A stretch of 51,772 bases of DNA, taken from contig NZ_QUZH01000025.1 of assembly GCF_009761675.1 (NCBI RefSeq), positions 1 to 51,772 of the forward strand. Direction: 5' to 3'. The notes under the pieces are model-generated. The model worked only from the letters and a program-made list of their open reading frames with translations. It was not told the origin of the DNA and ran no database searches. The position numbers and the translations under genes are program-made. This stretch comes from Bhargavaea sp. CC-171006 (GTDB taxonomy: Bacteria; Bacillota; Bacilli; Bacillales_A; Planococcaceae). Positions 23,786 through 31,376 of the stretch are shown here, one piece after another. How positions within the stretch are numbered: position 1 is the stretch's first letter; each line of letters starts with the position of its first letter.

Positions 23786-25327
23786 TTACTCATTTACCGT
23801 GCCGACCTGTGCAATTGCGGGTTCCTTACGCTTCTTCGGATCTTTCATTTTTTCACCGAAGAACATTTCAATGATTTCGTCATCCGGCTTTCGCGTACAA
23901 AGGGCCACGATGACGAAGGCGGAGACAGAAAGAATTAAGCCCGGGAGGATTGGGTGTACCGCCCAATCTGGCAGCAAGGATGGGAAGATGTACATTGCCG
24001 CAGTTGAAGTGAAACCGATCACCATACTGGTCAGGCATGCTTTAGAGTTAGCCCGTTTCCAATAGAATACTCCTATCAAGGAAGGCAAGACGCCCGCTCC
24101 CATCATTGCAAATGCCGAAGACCACAAGAAGAAGATACCTTGTACCGTCTGTGCGAAATACGCAATCAGGATTGAGATAATGGTACAAACAACCATCGTA
24201 ACCCTTGAAATTTTGACTACGGTTTTTTCCGAAACATTAGGGTTTATTAATTTCTGGTAGATATCATAACCGGTACATTGCGCCGAGATAATCAACATCG
24301 TTGAAGCAGTGGATAAAACTGCAGCGATAATACCTACAAGGACAATCGCAGCGACAATTGAAGGAAGGCTTCCCAGGACGACTGAAGGGAATGCATAGTC
24401 AATTTTATCAAGGTTCGGATAGGTTACCCGAGCATACGCAGCGATGATCAAGCCACCGATCAAGATAATGCAGTTAGGAATGAGAATGAGTGCGACTCCG
24501 CTAATTGCCGCCTTCTCATCTTTAGCAAGATACACCCTCGTCATCTGATGAGGTTGTGAAAGATTCCCCATCGACCAGACAAGGAAGAACGAAATTACCA
24601 TGCTAAGGGACAAGTAACTGTTTGTTGAAGAGACTAGTTCCGATCCTCCAACCCACGGTTTACCCTCAGGGACGGTCGCTTGGCTGTATGCTGTTACTAG
24701 ATTGGTGAATCCGCCACTATTGTAGAGCGCCACGCTCACCGAGACTACAATCGCAAATATCATGATGACAAGGCAGGCTGTGTCTGTCCATGCAACCGCT
24801 CTCGCTCCGCCCCAGAGAGAATAAAGCAATACCGCCACAGCTCCGATAATGATGCATGTCATATATGACAAGTCGGTGACCAGACTTAATACTGTGAAAA
24901 TCCCAAGATACATAGCGGCCATTCCTACCGTATAAATTAATAGGATTAAGATGGAGTAGAATCCACGAGTGAATTTTGAAGGATAGCGCAGCGCGATTAG
25001 GTCCGGCATAGAACGGGCTTTATAGTAATATCCGATCCTCCAGAACTTTTTAGCGAAGAATGCCGCTAAAATGAACATCGGCAATAACGTAGCATTGAAA
25101 TTCCAGATCTGCGCCCATCCCGTAGAATAGTTTGCACCCATCTGCCCGATAAACGTGCCGGCACTCATAAAACTTGCTCCATACGTTCCTGCCACTACCC
25201 ATTTGTTCATACTTCTGCCTGCCACATAATAATCATCAACAGTTTCTTCACGTTTTTTCGAAGCCAAGTAACCAAGTACAATCAGAAACAATAAATATAG
25301 TAAAAATACAACAACGAAAATATTCAT
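23786..25327 (-). CDS. Sodium:solute symporter (SSS family)
   Basis: The 513-aa membrane protein has about 13 transmembrane segments and the SSS-family features GASFMSAGTFIGQMG near TM2, the SQPHQMTRVYLAKDEKAA loop after TM6 and VLSTASTMLIISA near TM8 (sodium-site region). It probably imports a carboxylate, amino-acid or peptide-like compound with sodium. I start it at 25327, with GGGGAG 7 nt upstream; the longer frame lacks this. A 38-aa single-helix ORF lies directly upstream, resembling the small partner peptides of some SSS symporters. The neighbouring M20 and M24 hydrolases suggest the solute is an amide- or peptide-type compound. Confidence 0.93.
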   Translation of the reverse strand: MNIFVVVFLLYLLFLIVLGYLASKKREETVDDYYVAGRSMNKWVVAGTYGASFMSAGTFIGQMGANYSTGWAQIWNFNATLLPMFILAAFFAKKFWRIGYYYKARSMPDLIALRYPSKFTRGFYSILILLIYTVGMAAMYLGIFTVLSLVTDLSYMTCIIIGAVAVLLYSLWGGARAVAWTDTACLVIMIFAIVVSVSVALYNSGGFTNLVTAYSQATVPEGKPWVGGSELVSSTNSYLSLSMVISFFLVWSMGNLSQPHQMTRVYLAKDEKAAISGVALILIPNCIILIGGLIIAAYARVTYPNLDKIDYAFPSVVLGSLPSIVAAIVLVGIIAAVLSTASTMLIISAQCTGYDIYQKLINPNVSEKTVVKISRVTMVVCTIISILIAYFAQTVQGIFFLWSSAFAMMGAGVLPSLIGVFYWKRANSKACLTSMVIGFTSTAAMYIFPSLLPDWAVHPILPGLILSVSAFVIVALCTRKPDDEIIEMFFGEKMKDPKKRKEPAIAQVGTVNE

Positions 25328-25417
25328 CTTTTCTCCCCCTTCGTTGTAGCGGATAACAGTTTTCAAACCTTAATTATTTGATTTGCCAAGTTCAATAACC
25401 ATTCAGCACGTCGTTTT

Positions 25418-25534
25418 CTACTCCCTTTCATCTTCCAACGCGCTGACTGTTCTTGCCGACAACACTGCGCAAATAATCGCAGAGACGATGGCCTGAATAA
25501 TCAGGATGGCTGTCATCCAATAAACGTCCCCCAA
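25418..25534 (-). CDS. Small single-pass membrane peptide, probable symporter accessory subunit
   Basis: The 38-aa ORF starts at TTG 25534 with GGGGGA 6 nt upstream and encodes GDVYWMTAILIIQAIVSAII and onward: one hydrophobic helix of about 20 residues and then a short charged tail (SALEDERE). Codon choice looks like that of its neighbours. It lies 19 bp after the M20 hydrolase stop and before the SSS symporter gene, in the place where small accessory membrane proteins of sodium symporters are often encoded. An ATG at 25516 is an alternative start but has no clear ribosome-binding site. Confidence 0.7.
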   Translation of the reverse strand: MGDVYWMTAILIIQAIVSAIICAVLSARTVSALEDERE

Positions 25535-25553
25535 TGATGCTCCCCCTCTCGCG

Positions 25554-26768
25554 TCATTCGTTATATTTCCCAGAGTGGACTTCCGCTATTTGATCGGGTT
25601 TAATCCCTAACACTTCAAGTACCATCCGTGCTGCAAAAGCAGTCCTTACAGCAAAATGGTCGGTGTTAATATATTCCTTTCCTGGCTGGTGGACAAAGTC
25701 ACCGCTCATGCCCATTCCATCTAGTGTCGGACAACCTACGGAGGCTGTGAAATTGCCGTCACTTCCGCCCCTGGTGACAATTCCATTCATTTCGAGCCCT
25801 AACTCAGATCCAACTTCAATTGCACGTTCATAGAGATCTTTGTGGATTGGATTCTCTTGATCGAACGGCGGTTTTTCGATGCCACCAATTGTCTTAATCT
25901 TTACTTGATCGTTAAACGGCTTTAGGTTTTGAAAGAGAAGGTCGTATTCTTGTGCGAGTTCTGCTGATGCGAACCTCGCATCAATGGTCAGTTCCCCATC
26001 TCCAGGAACTGTCGGCCATCCGGCATTGCCGCTTTTCAGACAAGTGCAAGCGACAACGACTCCTTTGTCCATGTCTGTCAGGCTTTCCAGATAAACCGCT
26101 TGCCGTGCGAGTTCTTTTAAGCCACTTTGTGCATTTTCAGGTTCTTGTCCTGAATGGGCTGGCTTTCCTTCTGCGACAAATGTATAGTTCCCCCTGCCAA
26201 AGCGTCCGATTTTCAGTCCACCGACGTCATCGCCCCTCGCGCTTTCCATTACAAAAGCAGCATTGCTTTTCTTTGCTTGTTCTTTGTAATGCTTATGGGA
26301 AGAATAACTTCCCGCCTCTTCATCTGAGCTCAGGAAGAACACGATTTTCTTGTTTTCCGGCAACAGATCCAACTCTTTTAAAGCCTTGGCAATCATGTAG
26401 ACTTGAACATCTCCTCCTTTCATGTCAAGGACTCCCGGTCCCCATACTTTATTGCCCTCTTGACGCCAAAGTGGTCCAAAAGCACCTTTTTCATAAACAG
26501 TGTCGTAGTGACCCACAAACAGGACTTGCTCGTCTCCGGTGCCGAGCTCCATAAGCAGATGGTCACCATATCGGGCATCATTACTCGGAATGATCCTGCA
26601 GGAAAAGCCGATTTTGCTAAAGAGATCTTGGAAGTAGTTGCGACAGCGTGTCAGATCTTCTTTATCTCCCTCTGTAGGAGTTTCAATCTCAACAACCTCT
26701 CTTAAAATACGCAAAAATTCATTAGTATGACGCTCCATATAGTCGAGAAGTCTTTTGGCCTCTGTCAT
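25554..26768 (-). CDS. M20-family metallohydrolase (carboxypeptidase G2/ArgE-like)
   Basis: The 404-aa cytoplasmic dizinc amidohydrolase or peptidase cleaves amide bonds such as those of N-acyl amino acids or C-terminal glutamate. Metal and catalytic residues are visible: GHYDTV (H87, D89), GVLDMKGG (bridging D115), SSDEEAGS (E150 general base, E151), MESARG (E175) and the late HQPGKE histidine. A dimerisation domain interrupts the catalytic domain, beginning around GNYTFVAEGKPAHSG. It overlaps functionally with the M24 enzyme encoded 19 bp upstream. The substrate is probably the compound imported by the neighbouring symporter. Confidence 0.92.
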   Translation of the reverse strand: MTEAKRLLDYMERHTNEFLRILREVVEIETPTEGDKEDLTRCRNYFQDLFSKIGFSCRIIPSNDARYGDHLLMELGTGDEQVLFVGHYDTVYEKGAFGPLWRQEGNKVWGPGVLDMKGGDVQVYMIAKALKELDLLPENKKIVFFLSSDEEAGSYSSHKHYKEQAKKSNAAFVMESARGDDVGGLKIGRFGRGNYTFVAEGKPAHSGQEPENAQSGLKELARQAVYLESLTDMDKGVVVACTCLKSGNAGWPTVPGDGELTIDARFASAELAQEYDLLFQNLKPFNDQVKIKTIGGIEKPPFDQENPIHKDLYERAIEVGSELGLEMNGIVTRGGSDGNFTASVGCPTLDGMGMSGDFVHQPGKEYINTDHFAVRTAFAARMVLEVLGIKPDQIAEVHSGKYNE

Positions 26769-26787
26769 GATTTCACCCTTCCTTTTT

Positions 26788-27981
26788 CTATTTCAACAAC
26801 AGCCGTTCTTCATATTCAGTCTTTGTCAACAGCTCAAAGCCGTCTTCGGTAATCGCGACCATATCTTCAATTCGGACACCGCCGACACCGGGAAGATGCA
26901 CGGACGGCTCTATACAGAAGACCATTCCAGGCTCAATGATCCATGGTTTTTCTCCCTTCGCAGAAACCTCTCCGATAATCGGGGATTCCTGGAGAGCGAG
27001 ACCGGTGGCATGGCCCGTCACGCCAAAATACCAATACTTCTCGTATCCGGCCCTGCTCAGCACCTCCCTGGATGCCCTGTCTATTTCAGTGGTCGGAGCG
27101 CCCGGCCTGCACGCTTCCAACGCCGCCATCGTCGCATCGTAAACGGCCGTGTACACCTTTTTTTGTTCATTGTTCACCGGATTGCCCGCCAATATCGTCC
27201 GACAGTAATCACTGTGATAGCCGTTATAACAGCACCCCACATCCATCAAGACAAAATCGCCGTTACGGATGATGCGTTCGGTCGGGAACCTGGTCAAAGT
27301 GACCGCATTCTCTCCGGAGTTGACCTGTGTGGGATGGGTATGCCCCCCCTCAGATCCCCTCAGCAGCATCTCATTATGAATCATCGCGGATACTTCGATT
27401 TCGGTTAGGCCTGGGCGCATATTGTCGATCGCCACTTGTGTCCCTGCTTCCGCTATCGCACACGCCTTTTTGATTAACCCGATTTCTTCGGCAGACTTGA
27501 TCGCTTTTGCTTTTGCGAATGTGTTGCGCCCATCCACGAATATGTAATCCGGGAACTGCTCGGTGAACACTTGGAAGAGTTGGAACCCCATCTCATCAAT
27601 CCCAATCCTAGATCCTTTAGGAAGGGAAAGTTCTTCAAATATTTCTCTAAACCTCTGCACACTTAGCATCGAATCCATTGGAAGCGGCTTCACTTTTCCT
27701 TGCAGCCACGGCATCTTCGTCATCGCCCGGTCAAAATCTCCACTTGCCACTAGCGCCCACGGACTTTCCCCAACCGCTTTCACCGATGCATACCGGAAAT
27801 AGTAAAAGAGATTTGGGCTATTCGGCCGGAAGCTGGTCAAGTAGCGCACGTTATCCACACGCATCGTCAGGATACAGTCGAGCTCATCCTCCTTCATCTG
27901 CTGATCGATCCGGTCCAGCCGGAATTTCCTCATCTTCTCCATGTCAATCTGCTGTTCAAAATCGAATTCCGCCACTTTCAT
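26788..27981 (-). CDS. M24-family metallopeptidase-fold protein (Xaa-Pro peptidase/creatinase-like)
   Basis: The 397-aa protein has an N-terminal creatinase-type domain (about 1-160) and a C-terminal pita-bread domain. All five metal ligands of M24 peptidases can be seen: D in LMDVGC, D in HSDYCR, H in TGHATGL, E in CIEPSV and E in RIEDMV. It is therefore probably an active dimetal hydrolase (prolidase or aminopeptidase P type) rather than a metal-free creatinase. The ATG at 27981 follows a GGGGG run closely, and a GTG at 27975 is better spaced, so the exact start is uncertain. It is second in the operon. Confidence 0.9.
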   Translation of the reverse strand: MKVAEFDFEQQIDMEKMRKFRLDRIDQQMKEDELDCILTMRVDNVRYLTSFRPNSPNLFYYFRYASVKAVGESPWALVASGDFDRAMTKMPWLQGKVKPLPMDSMLSVQRFREIFEELSLPKGSRIGIDEMGFQLFQVFTEQFPDYIFVDGRNTFAKAKAIKSAEEIGLIKKACAIAEAGTQVAIDNMRPGLTEIEVSAMIHNEMLLRGSEGGHTHPTQVNSGENAVTLTRFPTERIIRNGDFVLMDVGCCYNGYHSDYCRTILAGNPVNNEQKKVYTAVYDATMAALEACRPGAPTTEIDRASREVLSRAGYEKYWYFGVTGHATGLALQESPIIGEVSAKGEKPWIIEPGMVFCIEPSVHLPGVGGVRIEDMVAITEDGFELLTKTEYEERLLLK

Positions 27982-28029
27982 TCCCCCTCTATCGCCTATC
28001 CTGTATATGTAAAAATTCAACACGATGCG

Positions 28030-28812
28030 TTACGCCATGATCGCTCCGCCGTTGATATCAAGCACTTCTCCGGTAATGTAGGAAGATTCTTCCGCAGCCA
28101 GAAATACGATTGCATTCGCCACTTCCATAGCCGTCCCAGGCCGCTTAATAGACAGGCGGTTGAACACTCTATCCATATCTTGTGTCTGATTCCAAAGATC
28201 TGTGATGCGTTGGCTAGCCTCGATATATCCGGGCGACACCGAATTTACACGGATTCCGAAGTCCCCCAACTCCCTTGACAGGTATCGTGAAAATTGATCA
28301 ATTCCTGCCTTCAGGCTGGAGTATGCGACATTCGTATTGTCACCTGCGGCTCTGCCAATCAGAGATGAGACATTGACAATGCTCCCGCCGCCCCGTTCCT
28401 TCATCCCTGGCAACACTTCTTTGCAACATAAGAAAACATTTTTCAAGTTGAGTTCATAGACGGCATCGAAATCACTTTCAGTCATTTCAAACACGGACTT
28501 CCTACCTGTACTGCCGCCAGCCACATTACAAAGAATGTCCACCCGTCCGAAATGCTCCAGACACTCCGCGAATGACTGACGGATGGCCTCAGCATCAGTC
28601 ACGTCTGTTGACCGGTAAGTACAATCCACGCCATACCCCTCACAAATCCGCTGCGTTTCCGACAATTTCTCTTCATCACGACTCATCAGAAAAAGAGAGG
28701 CGCCGTTACTGGCCAATAATTCAGCCGTTGCGCGCCCGATTCCGCTTCCTGCCCCAGTAACAACTGCCACCTTATCTTTCAAGCTAGGAAATACCCCCAT
28801 GGTTTGATTCAT
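28030..28812 (-). CDS. Short-chain dehydrogenase/reductase (SDR)
   Basis: The 260-aa classical SDR has TGAGSGIG for the cofactor, NVAGG, the catalytic Ser in NVSSLIG and the YSSLK pair. It is the first gene of an operon with M24, M20, symporter and a second SDR. The ATG at 28812 has GAGGGG upstream. The substrate is unknown. Two different SDRs in one operon suggest two oxidation or reduction steps on the imported compound or on the product released by the hydrolases. Confidence 0.88.
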   Translation of the reverse strand: MNQTMGVFPSLKDKVAVVTGAGSGIGRATAELLASNGASLFLMSRDEEKLSETQRICEGYGVDCTYRSTDVTDAEAIRQSFAECLEHFGRVDILCNVAGGSTGRKSVFEMTESDFDAVYELNLKNVFLCCKEVLPGMKERGGGSIVNVSSLIGRAAGDNTNVAYSSLKAGIDQFSRYLSRELGDFGIRVNSVSPGYIEASQRITDLWNQTQDMDRVFNRLSIKRPGTAMEVANAIVFLAAEESSYITGEVLDINGGAIMA

Positions 28813-28826
28813 AGATTACACCCCTC

Positions 28827-28847
28827 AATTAAGAAGTTAACTTAATT
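28827..28847. promoter_or_regulatory. Nested palindromes upstream of the SDR operon, candidate operator
   Basis: AATTAAG and CTTAATT form a 7-bp inverted repeat with a 7-nt centre that itself belongs to the perfect palindrome AAGTTAACTT (28834-28843). It lies about 20 bp before the first gene of the operon, in the leader. No regulator gene is adjacent, so the cognate protein is unknown. Confidence 0.5.
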
Positions 28848-29061
28848 GTTCTAATAATAAAGTCCCCACTATTAAAATAATTATAATTATTCTGCATATT
28901 TTTTTCCTTTTACATTTTGTTAACTCTACAATAGTAAATTTGGACTTTGTGTCTTGATAAAACGGAATAAAGCTATCTTCATAATCAGAGGACTCGGTAA
29001 AACACTGGTGAGAAGCAACTCGGAAGATCACTTGGAGACCCAAAGGGTTTCCATCCCAACA

Positions 29062-29098
29062 ACAAAAATGGATTGCCCCATTACCGGACAATCCATTT
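29062..29098 (-). terminator. Intrinsic terminator downstream of the HAD gene
   Basis: On the minus strand AAATGGATTG pairs perfectly with CAATCCATTT (29089-29098 with 29066-29075) across a 13-nt loop and is followed by TTGTTG after further Ts. It is the first convincing minus-strand terminator after the HAD phosphatase gene. Confidence 0.6.
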
Positions 29099-29192
29099 CC
29101 TTTCTGCTCAGACATCGGCGATACTCGCCGCTAGCTTGTGCTTTTGCGCTCAGCAGGGATTACTAAAAGAATGCTTGATGAAGAGAAATATT

Positions 29193-29228
29193 TAAACGGT
29201 GCCCTTGTTAACTCCCCTGCACCGTTTA
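29193..29228. repeat. 10-bp inverted repeat
   Basis: TAAACGGTGC (29193-29202) and GCACCGTTTA (29219-29228) are perfect complements around a 16-nt loop. AT-rich flanks extend the pairing imperfectly. It may be a weak terminator or the relic of one. Confidence 0.5.
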
Positions 29229-29422
29229 GTTAAATATTTTCTTATCCAATTTCCAACGTCTTACTTTTACCTTGCTTAGTATAACGTTAAGGTCGTCGAA
29301 AGTGGTTCGCATAAATAGACACGTAGACTTTACTCCAGATGACTCTTCTTTAAAGATTCTTATTCCGTCTCTTCTCAATTAAAACCACCCAGAGCATCCC
29401 TCTCCAAGCGACTACTTAAAGA

Positions 29423-30043
29423 TCATAAGTATAACTTCTCCAACTCCCTCACACTCTCAATCCGCTCATCATAACCTTCCGGCTCCCCAAACCCATAAGC
29501 CGCAAAAACAAACGGAATCCCCGCAAACACTGCAGCAGCCCGGTCTCCTTCAGTGTCCCCCACGTATACGGGCTCACTCAGTCCATTCCGCTCCATGACC
29601 AGTTGGATATTTTCACCTTTGCTGAGTCCGGTTCTGCCGGGATTTTCGAAGTCTTCAAAGAAATGGCCGAGTCCATGGTAGGCGTAGAATGATTCGATAT
29701 AGCCTTCCTGGCAGTTGCTGACGATAAACAGGCGATACTTTTTGGAGAGGGCGTTCAGAGTTTCTTCCAGCCCTTCATACAGTTTGCCGCCTTCTTGTTC
29801 AAGGTCAACGCGTTCCTGTTCACAGCACGCTAGGATCAATTCCATCCGTTCTTCTTTACTCAGATCATCAAAGAGGATATCTGCGATGTCCGGGATCTGA
29901 AGGCCCATGGTTCCTCTCAGGTCATTCTCTGTGATTTCTCTGCGCTTACAGTTTGCGTCTTTCACGACACGCGTCCATGACTTGGCAACGGTTTTTCTTG
30001 AATCCCACAATGTTCCGTCCAGGTCAAAAATGATACTGTCCAT
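29423..30043 (-). CDS. HAD-superfamily phosphatase
   Basis: The 206-aa hydrolase has the four HAD motifs: DLDGTLWDS at the N-terminus with the nucleophilic and acid/base Asp, VSNCQEGY (motif II), a Lys in SKGEN (motif III) and GDTEGD (motif IV). An inserted helical cap (about 18-85) places it with the phosphoglycolate-phosphatase-like group. I start it at 30043 (MDSIIFDLDG) because GAGGAGG lies 8 nt upstream; the longer frame runs into the preceding hairpin. It follows the KDPG aldolase gene and may dephosphorylate a sugar phosphate from that pathway, or be separately expressed. Confidence 0.9.
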   Translation of the reverse strand: MDSIIFDLDGTLWDSRKTVAKSWTRVVKDANCKRREITENDLRGTMGLQIPDIADILFDDLSKEERMELILACCEQERVDLEQEGGKLYEGLEETLNALSKKYRLFIVSNCQEGYIESFYAYHGLGHFFEDFENPGRTGLSKGENIQLVMERNGLSEPVYVGDTEGDRAAAVFAGIPFVFAAYGFGEPEGYDERIESVRELEKLYL

Positions 30044-30066
30044 TCCAACCGCCTCCTCCATATTAG

Positions 30067-30106
30067 AACAACCCGGATCATGTATTGTTGCATGATCCGG
30101 GTTGTT
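30067..30106 (-). terminator. 16-bp stem hairpin after the KDPG aldolase gene
   Basis: AACAACCCGGATCATG and its perfect complement form a 16-bp stem (30067-30082 with 30091-30106) with an 8-nt loop, starting 9 bp after the aldolase stop. The T-run on the minus strand is poor (TTGTTCTAAT), so it may be a leaky terminator that lets the HAD gene be expressed at a low level. Confidence 0.7.
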
Positions 30107-30114
30107 GGTATCCA

Positions 30115-30756
30115 TCATTCATTACGTGCAATCTGAATCTGTTCCATGAACTGCCGTGCTCTTTCGGTGATTTTCTCGTAGCCTTCGATCTCCGGCTTAC
30201 CGATCAGGCTTCCGCCTGCTCCGACAGCGACTGCGCCGGCCCGGATCCAATCACCTACGTTTTCAATGCTGACGCCTCCGGTCGGCATCAGGTTCGCCTG
30301 CGGAATTGGGCCCTTGATCGCCTTGATCACTTTCGGTCCCATCAGTTCTCCCGGGAATACTTTGAGTACTTCAGCTCCGCATTCCATGCCCTTGACCACG
30401 TCCTTGATGGTCATGACCCCCGGCATGTAAGGGATCTGATACCGATTGCACAGGCGTGCAGTCTCTTCATCGAGATAGGGACTGACGACGTATTTGGCTC
30501 CCGCGAGAATGGCGATCCTGGCTGTTTCCGGATCCAATACGGTCCCCGCGCCGACAATCAGGTCTTCCCCGAATTCCGCACTAAGTTCACGGATGACTTC
30601 GGTCGCTCCAGGAACCGTATAAGTGATTTCCATGGCTGCGGCGCCGCCCTTCATCGCCGCTTCCGTGATTCGCTTGGCCTGGTCGGCATTTTCGGCACGG
30701 ACAACCGCGACGAGCCCGCTGTCTTCAATTTGGGTTAAGATTTCTCCCTTGCGCAT
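30115..30756 (-). CDS. 2-Dehydro-3-deoxy-phosphogluconate (KDPG/KHG) aldolase family
   Basis: The 213-aa class I aldolase (Eda family) cleaves 2-keto-3-deoxy-6-phospho-sugar acids, or the related 4-hydroxy-2-oxoglutarate, to pyruvate plus an aldehyde. The Schiff-base lysine lies in VLKVFPGEL (K132) and the catalytic glutamate in AMEITYTVPG (E43). GAGTVLD and PTGGVS are also typical. I start it at 30756 (MRKGEILT), with AAGGGGAG upstream. It is the last enzyme of the lower sugar block and indicates that at least one branch ends by releasing pyruvate. Confidence 0.92.
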   Translation of the reverse strand: MRKGEILTQIEDSGLVAVVRAENADQAKRITEAAMKGGAAAMEITYTVPGATEVIRELSAEFGEDLIVGAGTVLDPETARIAILAGAKYVVSPYLDEETARLCNRYQIPYMPGVMTIKDVVKGMECGAEVLKVFPGELMGPKVIKAIKGPIPQANLMPTGGVSIENVGDWIRAGAVAVGAGGSLIGKPEIEGYEKITERARQFMEQIQIARNE

Positions 30757-30770
30757 CTGCTTAGCTCCCC

Positions 30771-31349
30771 TTACTGCTGCCACTTTGGATTATCGATGAT
30801 TTCCGGCTTCCCGTTTCTCTCGACGACCAGCTTGCGGTAACCCTTTGTTTCAATGGATCCATAATCATGGCCGGCATCTGCACGGAATGTAAAGAACGTC
30901 ACCAGCGGCTCGTTACCCGTATTGATGCTCCGGTGAGCGTAGCGCGGAGGCACTTGAACGGCACGTCCAGGTACCAGTTCCTCGATCTCCCACTCGCCTT
31001 CCGGGTTTTCCATCAGCATGTAACCTTGTCCGCTCATGCAGAAGTAAACTTCTCCGGTCTCAAGGATTTCGTGGAAATGACCCTTCGTCATGTAATATTC
31101 TCCGCCAAGTGTGCCCGGATAAACGATGCTTGTGCCGTATTGGATATCGCCTTCGGTCTTCGGCAAATCAAGTGCGTAATATTCATAGATCATCGGGTTG
31201 TTCCCGGCGTCCAGTTCCTTCTGCAGGGTTTCAGTATCGTTAAACAGCTTTTCCATATCGGTCAAAAATCGTTTTTTCGAAGTTTCTTCTTCGGACAGGC
31301 CCGTTTTCAAGTCAAACAGTGTGGCATTTGCAAGTTTAGTCATAGTCAT
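30771..31349 (-). CDS. Cupin-type glucose-6-phosphate isomerase
   Basis: The 192-aa protein belongs to the cupin phosphoglucose isomerase family, best known from archaea, which interconverts glucose-6-phosphate and fructose-6-phosphate. The metal-binding cupin motif is complete: GHFHEILETGEVY (H91, H93, E98) and the second motif histidine in PPRYAHRSINTG (H139). I start it at 31349, with GGAGGG 7 nt upstream. It starts 27 bp after the SDH-like gene. In this operon it may act on the phosphate of another hexose. A sugar-sensing or other aldose-ketose isomerase role is possible. Confidence 0.88.
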   Translation of the reverse strand: MTMTKLANATLFDLKTGLSEEETSKKRFLTDMEKLFNDTETLQKELDAGNNPMIYEYYALDLPKTEGDIQYGTSIVYPGTLGGEYYMTKGHFHEILETGEVYFCMSGQGYMLMENPEGEWEIEELVPGRAVQVPPRYAHRSINTGNEPLVTFFTFRADAGHDYGSIETKGYRKLVVERNGKPEIIDNPKWQQ

Positions 31350-31376
31350 AATAGTTCCCTCCAAAATATTAATTGG

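Larger units (their letters stand above)
28848..29422. other. AT-rich non-coding stretch with two hairpins
   Basis: No supported gene. The part up to about 28930 is very AT-rich and probably carries the promoter of the SDR operon, though I cannot choose one -35/-10 pair. A 10-bp hairpin at 29066-29098 is followed by TTTTTG on the minus strand and looks like a terminator for transcripts from the right. A second 10-bp hairpin lies at 29193-29228. Short overlapping ORFs on both strands lack ribosome-binding sites. Confidence 0.5.

Noticed and set aside
28837-29115. 92-aa minus-strand ORF upstream of the SDR operon
   Set aside because: It runs through a hairpin with a T-run and the AT-rich promoter region, ends in an isoleucine-rich stretch caused by base composition, and lacks a ribosome-binding site.
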